Of a DNA stretch of 64,000 nucleotides, positions 1 to 11,570 are shown in pieces; within the stretch, counting starts at the first letter, position 1, and each line of letters opens with the position of its first letter. The DNA comes from Gerris lacustris. Lineage: Eukaryota; Arthropoda; Insecta; Hemiptera; Gerridae. The stretch covers positions 44,083,250 through 44,147,249 of the forward strand of contig OX578279.1 of NCBI GenBank assembly GCA_951217055.1. Reading direction: 5' to 3'. Position numbers and translations under genes: made by a program. The notes under the pieces were generated by a model. That model was not told where the DNA came from. It saw only the letters and a program-made list of their open reading frames with translations, and did not search any database.

Positions 1-1360
1 TATATCTATAAATAAAAGAATAAGAGTATCTATATGAGAGAATGTCTTTTATACAAATCTACAGTTTTATCCTAAATTGATGCATTTTTACACTCTTTTT
101 CTTCCAAACAAGGTGAAGGTCACTGCCTACATGTTGTTCCGATATTAAAATTTTGGTACACAGAGGTACGGGGTACAAATGTCAAAGTAATGCATACCCT
201 TCATAATGCATATTGTTGAAAAGCTCTTTAAGAGTACATTAATTGTTGTTTAGTACGTTTTTGTCATATTTTCATTTAGGAGGGGGGTAAATGGAAAAAT
301 ATATCTAAAAGTCAACGTATGTGTGTATGTTCTTTATACAATCCATAGTTTTAGTCTGATCTCGATCAAAAAATGCACACTTGACCTTCAAAGGAAGAAA
401 AAATCAGTGTCAACATGAATTTTCGAAATTTAAATGTTGGTACACAGGGAACAAGGTACAAAAATGAATACGGGGTCAAAGGACTGAATACCCTTTATGA
501 TGCATATCGTTGAAAAGCTCTTTAAGATTACATTAATTGTTTTTATGTACAGTTCTGTCATATGTATTTTCATTTAGGAGGGGGTAAAATGGAAAAATAT
601 AGCTATATCTTATAAAAAAAGAATAGTGTCTGTATGAGGGTACATGTCTTTTATACAAATCTACAGTTTTATCCTAATTTGATGAATATTTACTCACTTT
701 CCCTTCAAAGCAAGGGGTAGGTCACTGTCTACATGAATTTTCGAAATTTAAATTTTGGTACAAAGGGGTACGGTGTAAAAATGTCGAAGTAATGGATTCC
801 CTTCATATCATGCATATAGCTGAAAAGCACTTTAAGAGAAAAGTAATTGTTGTTATGTACAATTTTATTTAGGAGGGGGTAAAATGGAAATTTATAGCTA
901 TATATATATATATATAAATCAACGTATGTGGGTGTATGTTCTTTATACAAATCTAAAGTTTTAGTTCGATGTCGATAAAAATTTGCCCACTTGAACTTCA
1001 AAGCAAGGGGAAAATGACAGCCTACAGGAATTTTGGAAATATACATTTGGTACACAGGGGTATGGTACAAGTAATGAATACGGGGTCAATGAAATGAATA
1101 CCATTGATGATGCAAAAGCTCTTTAAGAGTAGAGTAATAGTTTTTATGTATTGTTTTGTCATATTTTACTTTAGGGGGGGGGGGGGGATTTAGGATCTTT
1201 AAAATTAGCTTATCAAAGAGGAGGGGGTATAGAAATAGGTGGGAGAGATAGAATCTAGATATTCTTGCATAGTAAAATAATTTGTATGTTTCATTATGGT
1301 TGTTTATAAACTTATCTAATTATTATAACACTCCGTAGCGAAGCACGGGTACCCAGCTAG
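1..1360 (+). mobile_element. Non-autonomous Helitron-like element with internal ~300-bp tandem repeats (left end outside window)
   Basis: Four degenerate copies of a roughly 300-bp unit follow one another, recognisable by the segments near 115, 405, 720 and 1015 (AATTTTCGAAATTTAAAT, then GGTACACAGGGGTACGG, then GAAAAGCTCTTTAAGAGTA, then TTTAGGAGGGGGTAAAATGG). The stretch ends with a short hairpin (CCGT at 1333-1336, ACGG at 1345-1348) followed 8 bases later by CTAG at 1357-1360 and a T, the usual 3' end of a Helitron. The same terminus recurs at 13751-13779 and the tandem unit recurs inverted near 40910-41070. Calling the repeats part of the same Helitron is inference. No coding sequence is seen. 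Confidence 0.55.
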
Positions 1361-1452
1361 TATATTATATAGGTATATAGAGAGAACTTAGCAAGATAAA
1401 ACGAAAGTAAGATGTTGATTTTTGATGGGTATAAGCGTTATAATGTCTCTTA

Positions 1453-2318
1453 GGCCCGCACATTGTCAATACTATTGACCGTGTGCGGAGGTATTGGAAG
1501 TTGGTATTGATAGAATAAAACAGTATTGATAAAAATTTAAATATTTTGATTTTCAAACATCAATAATAGAAAGTGGTGGGGATATTGACAATACTATTGA
1601 TCATGTGCGGTGGTTAGTCAATACTTTGTTCAATACTCAGTTCAAGTACAAATTTGGTCGAGGTAGGAACTAGAGTCGAGATTAAATTAACTGAGAGTCG
1701 ATTCTTTTGCATTTGAAAGTAGAATCTGGCTTTTAAATTACCTTCTCTCTTGAGTTTGTCGAGCCTGCATTTGTTGAGCAAAGTTTTTAACAGTTTTCTA
1801 TAATTATTGATTATTTTGATTTATTTTTTGAAAAAATTATCGAGGAAACAGAAGAAATTGCCAATTTATCTTCCACGCTAATGGCATCTCTCATATTTGT
1901 GTCGGCGTTTTATTTAAAAGAGGTTCTAGCATTTCTTTGAGGGTATGGAACGTGTGGATGTTCATTCGAAAATAATTACAATAGTCCGTGGAATCACTTA
2001 AAGAAATTTCTCTCAGTTATGTTACATGAGAATAATGTTCGCTTCTTTTGATCCAGTCTTTTTTTGACGGTTAATGGGGCGTTTGGTTGCACAAAACATT
2101 AACAGCGAAATGCACGCTTTTTTTATTCGTGATAAAAAAGAGAAGTGTGACACGTCTAACTTGTGTGCAGGCACGACTAGAGGCAAAATGAAATGAAATG
2201 AAATTAAATTATTGACAATATAAATATTGATGAGTGTGCGGCCTGTCGTTATTGAATTGCATATTGACAATAGTATTTTCAATAATATTATTGTCATTGT
2301 TATAGATCTTGTGCGGCT
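1453..2318. mobile_element. Putative Harbinger-like non-autonomous element (TTA target duplication)
   Basis: The ends are inverted (GGCCCGCACA at the left, TGTGCGGCT at the right) and are flanked by TTA at 1450-1452 and 2319-2321, as expected for PIF/Harbinger or ISL2EU-type insertion. Inside, the motif ATTGACAATA with nearby GTGTGCGG recurs in both orientations near 1460-1490, 1585-1610, 2210-2245 and 2265-2315, so the element has subterminal repeats. No transposase is visible. The short inverted ends make this a moderate call. Confidence 0.4.
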
Positions 2319-4115
2319 TTAAGCCCATAAAAAAAAATCTCCTTTTTCACTGTGCAGAATTGTAAAGTTTAAACTAACTCCATGCGCAACAGCCAGTAAA
2401 AGGCCTAGGGCCTAGGCCTGCCAAGAAAAAGGCCTGCTAGTACAACAACACTGACTAATTCAACAAAATGATGACCAAACTACATTAATAAAATATACTT
2501 AAATAAAGACAAAAGTAAAAAATAATAAATAAATAAGCCAACATTTAGATTCAGAGTCCTCTCTCTGGCGCTGGGACACCTACTTAAGTACCCTACCACA
2601 TAATATATATATATATAATATTTTTTGAATAGGTATTTATAGTTTTTTGGTATTATGTAGGATTATTGTTGTATTTGTTTTCTACTGTAAAGTGATGGAA
2701 TAAAGGTTATGTATTTATTATTAAATATATAATGAATGACTTGGTATTAGTTTGTCGCTCAATCAGCTGTATAAATTGACACACACAACCTGCAGAACCA
2801 AGAGAGCCTAAGGTACAAAACCAATTTTTGTAAACTTTGAAATAAATTTAGTACGAACGTATCTCGATGACAAAATCGAGAAATCAAATAGTGTAACTCA
2901 AAATTTGGGAGAGAGCAACCAGAGCTCTATACTGTGATTGCATATACGAAAGTTTGTCCGTATTCTGTTAAGCCATAATATAAACTGGTCTAATAATATT
3001 CTACAAAAAGTAATCAAATCGAGAGAAAACCTTAAACAAGTTATCTAATATACTAATTAAAAAAGTATAGCAGATACTTTGTGATATGATGCATAGTGAT
3101 ATAATAAAGTTCCTCCTAGTATAATTAATTATAGAGCATTGCGACTCCATTTGTGATAATCAGTTAGCATATACTTTGTATCTCGACAGCTAAATGTGAA
3201 ACCAAAAAGTTAGATTAAAGTTTGTAAAACATTTGCACATCAAAGTCTTAAATTGTTTTACTTAAAACTTTTTAAACATGAAAGACTTACAAATAATGAA
3301 AGGAAGACATTAAAGGGATACTTAATTCTAAATTTCGGATATATTAAATATTAGGCCATTTATACGGTCAATTTTTTCTAAGATCGAATTATTTGAATTT
3401 TTTTTTCATTTTTAATAATCAACCCTTTTAATTAATGATTTACTCACAAAATAAACCAGTGGCACCATGACGATCGAAAAGTAAAGATAAAGATCCAGTA
3501 AAATATTAATATTTATTTATAGAATTTTAATAAAATGTTAATTTCGTAATTATAATAATCGGGACAAATTTAGCAATGTTTTTTTTTAGCAGTAGTATTC
3601 TAAATACAATATAATATCTAAGAATATTATATAAGCCTATGTATAAGAGTATATTATAAAATATCTGAAATATTTTGCAGCAATTTAGAAGCCAACAAAA
3701 TGTATTTTCCGATTGATTTTTTTTGTCAGAGACAAAACCATAAGCAAGAAGTTCCATTAATAAAATAGTTTATTTTATTAAAAAGAAAAAAAAAAAGAAA
3801 CAGCTGCATACCCTACCTTTATTTATTTTATAGGCACATACGTATTTTATAAAAAAAAAAATATATATTGCTCAATACATTTCCGGACCCGTTCTATTCA
3901 GAGTCCTTAATCGTTTATATAAAACCCCTTTTAAAGACTGTATCCCTCTCGATGATGTAAAAACAAATTGAAGTGGTTGAATATATGCTTTTAATTCCTC
4001 TAAAAATGAATCCCTTCTTCAGTCTTTCCAAACGATATATATATATATATATTAATGTAACAGTTTTATCAGAGTGCTTTCTATCTAAGAAATATAAAGA
4101 GGTATTGAGTCTCAC
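2319..4115. other. Intronic AT-rich sequence
   Basis: This lies downstream of the last identified F-BAR exon. It is AT-rich with short homopolymers and a small TA run at 2605-2616. I see no ORF with coding character and no structural RNA. The next exon of the host gene is not recognisable here and probably lies at lower coordinates, outside the window. Confidence 0.5.
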
Positions 4116-4179
4116 CTTGGCGCTATTCTTTTGCAGTGAAGTAATCGACTGGAAGAACGATCCTTTTTTCTTTTTTAAT
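4116..4179 (-). CDS. nwk: Nervous wreck / FCHSD-type F-BAR protein, internal exon
   Basis: The minus-strand exon is bounded by a pyrimidine-rich acceptor (TTTATTTCAG, AG at 4181-4180) and a GTGAGA donor at 4115. It completes a split lysine codon and encodes LKKKKGSFFQSITSLQKNSA plus a final lysine, a lysine-rich stretch followed by a helical segment that I recognise from memory in arthropod Nervous wreck just after the F-BAR helices. It is 64 bp, enters in phase 2 and leaves in phase 0. Nwk is an F-BAR and SH3 adaptor that shapes endosomal membranes and actin at synapses; only F-BAR region exons are in this window. The following exon was not found. Confidence 0.85.
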
Positions 4180-7100
4180 CTGAAATAAAAAAAAGGAACG
4201 ATGATTTCAACTATGACATTCGACTAAAACAACTATAAAATCAAATAATAGTCTTAAGAGTTTGGTAAACCGTTTTTTTGCACGTATAAATGCAAATTAG
4301 AGATTGGTATTGCATGCAAATAAAACTTCTACACTTCCTTTTTAGAGTTTCGTTGGTAAACCCCAAAAAAAGAAACCCTTATAGTATAGTTTCCCTCCTG
4401 TGTCTGTCTGTCAACTGAGAAACCAAAATGGCGGAGAATTCATGTCACAGGATTATTTTTTTAAACTTTGAGACGGGCATCAAATGAAAGGTATTTAAGA
4501 GTTGATTACAAAAATATATAACTCTTCAGGAAATTATTTAATTTACCAAGCCATTTTGTACAAAAAAAAAAAATATAAGAACAATTTGTGTATATGTATA
4601 ATCCACGCACTACCATTTTATTTGAAGGAGTGTTTTATTTTATCAGTTTTTAGATTTAGTTTCAAGAATGTCATACTATTTACAAAATAGCTTGAATATT
4701 CATGTTTAAAACTTAATTTAGGACATAAGTTTAAAAATTAATTATATTTTATGTCTTTGTTTTTCTGAGTACTAGTATCTGAATACAGATAGTTTTTAAC
4801 ACTCTCTAAATATATAGATTTTCATAAAGTGTGAAGTACAATTAAAACAGGCATTAAAATTTAAACCTGAAGTAGATAATATAATAGTAGTTCAATAGGA
4901 GCTGCGGCCCGGTTAAATTAGTTAAAGGCCTTCAAGCGGACTGTTCAGTCTAAACAATCAAGGCTGCTGAATCGTGTAAACCCGGCTGAAGAACGTAAAT
5001 ATAATCAAAATTACTTAAGCTTACATACTTTAATGATGACTTATTTACAGATTGATAAAAGTTAATAATAATTTCTTTAATTTGTGCCAAATTTTAACTG
5101 AACCTTTCTACTTGGACGGGTAAATATTAAGAGAAAAAGACGCCTACTTTTTCATTTTTCCAGATTTTTTATTTTTTCATGCTTAATCAGGCAAAAATAA
5201 ATAATAAATTTTCCTACATTAAAGTCGACGTTTAAAAGTTAAAAAATCGAATGTTTAAGTAAGGTTAGAAAATCAAATTTACTTGATAATTATCCAGGAA
5301 GTAATGAACTCCGTTATGATTTCCCCAAAATAATTAATTAATTTTTGTTGCCATAATACATTTTAATAATTGCTGAGTTTAATTATAATGCTTGACCTCC
5401 GTTCCTTAATTGGATTATTTAAGAAGGGTCTTCATAAATGTATTAAGTTACGCATAATACCTATATTGATTTTACTACAGAATTTGTTTCCTTAGAATAG
5501 ACTTAACCTGAAGATTTTAATCAACGGAAAAATAATTAATTGGTAATTTCCGATAAAACCACTGAATAATAATTTAATAGTTCGGTAAAAAAACTATCAG
5601 CCGATGTGCAACATCTCCATCACTGCAACAACATTTTAGCATTGAGTAGAATTTTAAGTGTAACCCTAAATTTTAACAAAGCTTGATTTACCAGCCAATA
5701 AATATTCGATACATCATTAATTTTACGGGGCTACGGTCATAATGGGACTGAACTGGTAGCGAGGCCAAGTTTGATCATATTGATTAATTTTTTAATCATT
5801 AAACAAAATCATTGTTTGAAGCTGGTCCTTTATCACATTAGGGCTTTATCAGGAGGGCTATAAATACATTATAAGTTGCACATCGATCTGTGACAACTCA
5901 GAAAAACTTTCTCATGAGCATTATGTATGGTACGGTAAAAAAAAATTTAAATTTATTAACAATAATTATGCAAGTGCTACTTATGCCAGGGAAAGTAAAA
6001 AAAAATCGGGTACAGGGTACCTCGGAACTTTTCCTCACTTCAGAGGCCACTAAACTGCTGCGAAGCAGCATTGGACGTCGTCAGTTCTTGGATGGGGGAC
6101 CGTTATGAACTAACTGATTTATTATCATTCTTCAAAAAAACCTTATTTTTAATACCTATATTTTATTTAATTATTTGAAGTTTGGCGGTATTTCGACAGA
6201 TGTAAACAAACTTTGACGTCATCAAAATTATTGCACTAATGAATTATTATATTCGCTTATAACTTTTAAACTAATTAATGGAATTTCATCGGTTTTTTTT
6301 TATTTGTTCCTTAATTGTTTCCGGTTCCAACGTTATGCTATATGTCAAACCTATTTATACTTTCGGCATTATTAACCGTCAAAGTTTAATAATTCAAAAA
6401 TTGATAACTTCAAAATGGCGGCCAATATCAAAATTAAATTTGGTGGGCTTGTTTGTCATATACAGAGGTACATTCATACCAAATTTATTACGATTTTTTT
6501 TAAATGTTTGCTGACTCAGCAAACTGGGTTCAAGATGGCGGAAAAAGTTGATTTTCCGGGCGGCACCACTACAGGCAAGGACTGATTTTTTTGCCAAGTT
6601 TCAACTCTCTAGGTTATATACCTTGGGCGCTAAGATGATAACTCACACACATACACACATACATACAGACGTCATGCTGAAAACCACTCAGGAGATCTTA
6701 AAAACACCAAAAACGTATAATTCCGTTGAAACCTCGAAAACAAATTGTTTGGTGAAAACAATACTTTTCCTACTATAGGTAGTGAGGAAAAGTAAAAAAC
6801 CAACGTTATTATCTCATTAGACCAAGTCTGTTTAGGTTGACACAATCTAGACAGCCAGAGGCATAGCCTAATCAAATAAAGGTATACCAAATATACTCTA
6901 TCCCGATTTAGCCCATCCTATTTTTGTATTAACCCTTGCCTTTCGTATAATTTAAGATAAGAACTGGGGACCAAGCGCCCATGGCGCTCGAAAGGGAGAG
7001 CAAGATCCTTAACCCCACCTCTCGATATCTTGGGCTCATTTTTCTGCTTCACCGTCTCCTACACGGCACGGTTTAGGCGAGATCCCTTGTACAGTTATTT

Positions 7101-8463
7101 GTCCTTTTATATAATTTTAGATAATCTAGCTCTCAACGCCAATAATGCTAATAAACTTATCCAGGTGATCGTGTTTGCCTCATATTCTTGGCAAGCAAAA
7201 TTATGTAAATGATAAATAAATAAATGAGTGTATGCGACCTAGCAGTCTGACAGCCTCACGAAACAATAAATACATACCTAAATAAAAAGTAACAATCCCG
7301 CATTGATGCATAAACATCATTCCTGCGACTCACTGATTAACGAGCATGAAAGCAAGAAAGTTCCTACCGAAGGTAACTCAACCATATGTATCCAAATTAC
7401 CGGCAATATTGCCACGTTTGCTAACAGGGAAGGAAATTGCGAAATGGAAAATCACCAATGGTTTGGCATGCTTCACACAAACTTTCTACATGCTCCAATT
7501 GAGGACTACCCATCACGAGGGAATCAAGGCCCAATTAAAAACAGAATAAAACCAATAATAGGTTATTCTCATCATAAGTTTTTTCTACTACACTTTAGTC
7601 TAATAAAGCGCTTCTTAAAATAAGAAGCAAATATGCCGAAGCAATATTCCGGGACCAAAAAAGAAGCACATCCGTCATATTGATTTTATTTGGTCTTTCT
7701 GTGATTTAAATAAATCCATAAAGTACTTTTATTTTAAAAAATAATACAAAAACTATATATATATTATCAAAATATAACAATATTAATATATATTATTATT
7801 CAACAAAAAAGCATTTATTTTATCTTAAATATGTACCTGGGATCAAGAAAAATCGAGTAATCAAAAATAGGGTAATGAATGAAATAAATTGGATATGCGT
7901 GAAGTCTCACGTAAAAAGGGTTTCGTTGGTATTGTGAACATGAAATTACTATAAGGGGAGGGGGGACGCAAAATGTTGATTTTTTTACAAAAAGGCGAGG
8001 AAAATTTAACACTTTCCACAAGTGTTTTATATTTTTGTAATCTAATCTTCAAGACCTTTCATTTGATACCCCACTCAAAATTAAAAAAAAATTAAAAAGA
8101 TTTTTCCCCGTGACTGGAATTATCCGCCATTTTGGATTAGAACAGCTGATAATTTGAAGTTCGCTATATTTTTCCTGTGTGCGCGTCAAAACGATTTTTA
8201 ATACTGGAAAGTTTCATGCTTTTATCTCATTTGATTCAAAAGTTATTGGAACCGAACAGAGTGACAGACAGACCAGACACAGGAACGAAACTATAAGGTT
8301 TTCTTTTTTAGGTTTTACCAACAAAACCCTAAAAAGTGCAAGAAGCACTGGTCTAAATATTTAATGTACCGTTGCCTTCTAGATGTTTATTCATAAATTC
8401 TCACAACTCATAGTAAACTTGATCTTATTCATGGGATAAGAATAATAAATGAAGACAACTTAC
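4180..8463. other. Intron of the F-BAR gene with dispersed repeats
   Basis: The 4.3 kb intron contains several arthropod dispersed repeats. One lies near 4320-4500 (TTTCGTTGGTAAACCCCAAA, then TCTGTCTGTC, then AAAATGGCGG). Its relative runs in reverse at about 7850-8340, with AAAATGGCGG-like, GACAGACAGACC and GTTTTACCAACAAAACC in mirror order. A second unit runs from about 6026 to 6795, with inverted ACTTTTCCTCACT-like sequence at both ends and CA/CATA microsatellite near 6643-6665. A perfect CTGCT/AGCAG hairpin lies at 6055-6068. Short ORFs here overlap the repeats and have no recognisable product. Confidence 0.6.
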
Positions 8464-8600
8464 TTTTCTTCAATGTCTTTTGCTTTTTCTCTGACATCAT
8501 GGGCTCCGTGTTCCTCGTCAAAGTAAAGTTTCTTGGTTTTGTCAACTTCCTGAACACACGTCTGAAGTTCCTTCTGAATCATAGCCAGTTGATCTAGGCA
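8464..8600 (-). CDS. nwk: Nervous wreck / FCHSD-type F-BAR protein, internal exon
   Basis: A 137-bp minus-strand exon has acceptor CTTTTCAG (AG at 8602-8601) and donor GTAAGT from 8463. It starts in phase 0 with [15 protein letters not shown] and continues through [16 protein letters not shown] and [13 protein letters not shown], ending with two bases of a lysine codon completed by the exon at 4179. The motif [11 protein letters not shown] followed by a predicted coiled helix is characteristic of the Nwk/FCHSD F-BAR domain, where the long helices dimerise and bind negatively charged membrane. No stop or frameshift is present. Confidence 0.92.
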
Positions 8601-8832
8601 CTGAAAAGTAATACGCATTCATTAGTGACTAACTAATTGTAAAATGTGACAAATAATTCAAAATGGTTTCCACAATAAGTTAACTGTTGTCAGTGGAATT
8701 TCTGGAAACTTATTATAGAATACCGCTCAATACCATGAACAGAAAATATAAATAGCAATATTTGGATGTGATCAATTATCAAATAATCCAGCGAATCTTA
8801 TTATATTTTAAATATATAGCTTTCCAACTAAC

Positions 8833-8977
8833 TTTTTTGGCAACGATAAGTTTGTGCGCCCTGAGTAGTTTGGCATCGTCCGCAACGTGTTCGCTGAATA
8901 CTTCCACAGCAGCTAGTCGAGCCCTCGCTAACTTTTCGTTCTCCTCCAGCACCGTTCTCCATACATTCCACATGTTC
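8833..8977 (-). CDS. nwk: Nervous wreck / FCHSD-type F-BAR protein, internal exon
   Basis: A 145-bp minus-strand exon has acceptor TTTTTTTCAG and donor GTTAGT at 8832. Its first base completes a tryptophan codon begun in the exon ending at 23631. The product reads [20 protein letters not shown], then [20 protein letters not shown], then HKLIVAKK, and stops in phase 0. This is F-BAR core helix sequence. The intron to the next exon is only 232 bp (8601-8832), unlike the other introns, which are 3.5-14.7 kb. Confidence 0.92.
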
Positions 8978-9224
8978 CTGAAAAAAAGCACAAATGCAAA
9001 GTAGTATTTGCAACAAATGCTAGTACAGAAGGGAGAGGGTGGTAAGTGGAAAGGGAGGTGATATTGAATTAGTGCCGGCGGAAGGCAAGTCTTCCTTTTT
9101 TTTATAATACGTAAAACCAAGGCATTCTTTGCCTCGGTTAAGCAGCCTTATTTAACAGAACCAATTTCTAAACTATAAAAAAAGTGTTCTTTCAATTTTA
9201 ATTAAAACATAAGTATGTACTAAA

Positions 9225-10133
9225 TTACAGTCCAATATGCTTTGTAGACGATACGCTATTATACTTTAGAGGCAAGACTTGGAGCGAGGTCTTTTTAAAA
9301 GCATCCACTGGTCTTTCTAAAATTAAATCCTGGTTTGATAAGAACTTATTAACTTTGAATTTACAAAAAACTAAGTACATGTGTTTTTCGCACGATAAAA
9401 GAGGACAACCGCGCACAACCGAACCACTAAAAATACGCGAAACTAATTGTTCATTATATAATTTAACATCACTGAGTACTTTTACCAACTCCGACACAGA
9501 TACTAACACCGACACTGGCTCCTGTATAATTCAATTGACAAAGTTAACAAAATAAAATATTTAGGTGTCATTGTTGACAATCATTTAAACTGGAAAGAAC
9601 ACATTGTTTGGATTACATCCAGAATTAGAAAAACCTTGTACACATTTATTCGAATCCGAGAGTTTGCGAATAAAACGGTTCTGAAACTGCTTTACCACGC
9701 ATTTACAGAGTCCATCCTAAACTATTGTATATTAGCCTGGGGAAGTGCCTCACAGACATACTTAGAACAAGTAAGGGTAATACAGAAAACTATCATCAAA
9801 ATATCACTTAAAAAACCTAAACGTTACGCCACTAATCTCACTTTTTCCGACTTTAACGTTCTGACCTTAGACTTATTTAAAAAAGCAGTTTTACTCAATT
9901 TTTTTCAGAACGATACAAGACTTACTGTTAATCATGGTTACATAACGCGCGCTAAAACACTTAACACAGTACTGACTCCCTATTGTAACACAGAAAGAAA
10001 ACAAAAACATGCTTCATACCTTGGTCCTGTTTATTTTAATCAACTTCCGTCATCAATTCAATCTATTAAGACATATAATTCATTTAAAACTAATATCTCT
10101 AGTTACCTCTTGGACTCAATTAAACAACAATAA
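9225..10133 (+). pseudogene. LINE (Jockey/CR1-like) reverse transcriptase fragment
   Basis: The plus strand encodes a decayed 5'-truncated non-LTR retrotransposon. The catalytic box appears near 9240 as FVDDTLLYF (usual form YADDT), followed by IKSWFDKNLLTLNLQKTKYM in the same frame. A disruption lies between about 9440 and 9560. The frame then resumes with KYLGVIVDNHLNWKEHI and continues through 9636-10133 (LLYHAFTESILNYCILAWGS) to a stop. These are the palm/thumb and C-terminal parts of LINE reverse transcriptase. Endonuclease and N-terminal RT are absent. It lies within the large F-BAR gene intron, opposite to that gene's transcription. Clade assignment within the Jockey/CR1 group is uncertain. 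Confidence 0.75.
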
Positions 10134-10400
10134 TTTAAATGATTTCTTCTTAGCATTCCTTTGTAATTGTATTTTCACTATATATATTAATATTTTATTT
10201 CATTATTATTATTTTCTTATACAATAAATTACCATGTAATTTCATTTGTCTAAAGAACTAATCATTAATCATTTCATTTCGTGGTGTTGAGTCAAGACCA
10301 CGATGCACCACACCCCTGAAGATGCTTCCAGCAGAGGAAGCGAAACGTCGGACTTCACCCCCTTCGTGACGCGGATTCCACCGGAAAACCAAGCTGTTTA
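10134..10400 (+). mobile_element. 3' tail of the LINE with a conserved hairpin
   Basis: After the RT stop comes an AT-rich stretch, then near 10315-10353 a hairpin with stem GCTTCC/GGAAGC around the loop AGCAGA, preceded by CTGAAGAT and followed by GAAACGTC. Sequences of this form (CTGAAGAT, stem, GAAACGTC) recur at the tails of several animal retroelements, from memory. A second GC-rich stretch follows to about 10390. The tail boundary is approximate. Confidence 0.5.
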
Positions 10401-10811
10401 TTAGTTGATAAGTAATTCATATTTTAACAAAATCACATTTTTATCACACTTGAAAAACCTTATGTAGATTTGCTTAACAAGAAATTTTGAGCTGATATTT
10501 GTATAACTCTCAAGAAATCTTGTTTCGTTAACTCGTGACAGCTGGAAAATAACATTATGAGAATTTAACAAAGCTAAAGGACTTGATTAAAAGTGGAAAT
10601 TTATGTTGTAAAGCAAGTGTAATGAGTACAGTAGATCAAAGTAGGTGGTTGTTAAACCTGTAGCTCGAATTACTATTAGGAAAGATTAAACCGCTCGAAA
10701 CCAACCTCGGTAATGTGCGAGGCTGGTTTAGTGGGTCGGTAAACTAATCATTGCGCCGTGTTAACCACTGTTTCTTCACTAAATCTAAACCAGAATCCTT
10801 TTTAGTTCATT
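10401..10811. other. Intronic sequence with one hairpin
   Basis: Unique-looking AT-rich intronic DNA. One inverted repeat is seen near 10698-10730 (AACCAACCTCG and CGAGGCTGGTT around an 8-base loop). No coding sequence or recognised element is seen. Confidence 0.4.
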
Positions 10812-10872
10812 CAGTGGCGGATCCAAGGGGGGGGGGGGGGGAGGGCTAAATTAGGTCCTGGATCTACCACTG
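10812..10872. mobile_element. Miniature hAT-like element, 61 bp, with imperfect 8-bp target duplication
   Basis: The terminal inverted repeats are CAGTGGCGGATCCA and TGGATCTACCACTG. The flanks are AGTTCATT (10804-10811) and AGTCCATT (10873-10880), an 8-bp duplication with one mismatch as made by hAT transposases. A long G run fills most of the interior. Confidence 0.65.
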
Positions 10873-11112
10873 AGTCCATTCAAATTACCCAAAAATCTTT
10901 AAATAGGATAAAAATTCTAACAGTTGTTTATTTGATTGTCCTGTACAACATACTAAAAGTCCCGAAGGGTGAGGGGAAGCGGCAGGGGAGGGAGCAATTT
11001 AAAGGTCCAATTTTTCATTTTTTAAAATGTCTTATAAAATATTGAGTTTAGTGATAAACAATTAAATATAAACTAAAACGTAATACTAAACTTGTAAATA
11101 ATATACGAGTAT

Positions 11113-11570
11113 AACCGATCATCCGAGGTTCTGTATTATGTGAGGTGTTTCTTTAAGTGCTTATACATAGTATAAAATAATAATTAATAATAATAGCTAC
11201 AAATTAGACTCGTACGTTAAAAATATTATGCCAGTAGTAAACTTTCGGATGAGGCCGCTCGAGCCGAGACAGAGCAAGACATTAGAAGTTGCAAACGGCT
11301 CTACACCTTGGGAGTGTACAAGCTTTACTCGATACAGATCTGGATCGTCCAAAAAAGTGAGCACCTCATAGCCGAGAGTGTACATGAGTTCGTCAAATGT
11401 CTTGCTCTGTCTCGACACGAACAGTCTCGTCCGAGAGTGTACTACCGGCATAATATTTTTAATGTACAAGTCTTATTTATAGCTTTAATTTATTAATTAT
11501 TATTTATTATTTTATACTACGTAAGTACTTAAATACACCTTACATAATACAGAACCTCGGATGATCGGTT
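11113..11570. mobile_element. Foldback (long inverted repeat) element, ~458 bp
   Basis: The left arm begins AACCGATCATCCGAGGTTCT and the right arm ends with its complement (AGAACCTCGGATGATCGGTT). Arms of about 145 bp pair with scattered mismatches (for example TTTCGGATGAG against CTCGTCCGA), leaving a centre of about 160 bp near 11260-11420 that contains further inverted motifs (AGACAGAGCAAGACATT against AATGTCTTGCTCTGTCT). No transposase and no clear target duplication. Confidence 0.7.

Noticed and set aside
7303..7623. 106-codon plus-strand ORF
   Set aside because: Starts HKHHSCDSLINEHESKK; no domain, no splice or promoter support, inside an intron of the minus-strand gene. Possibly decayed repeat.
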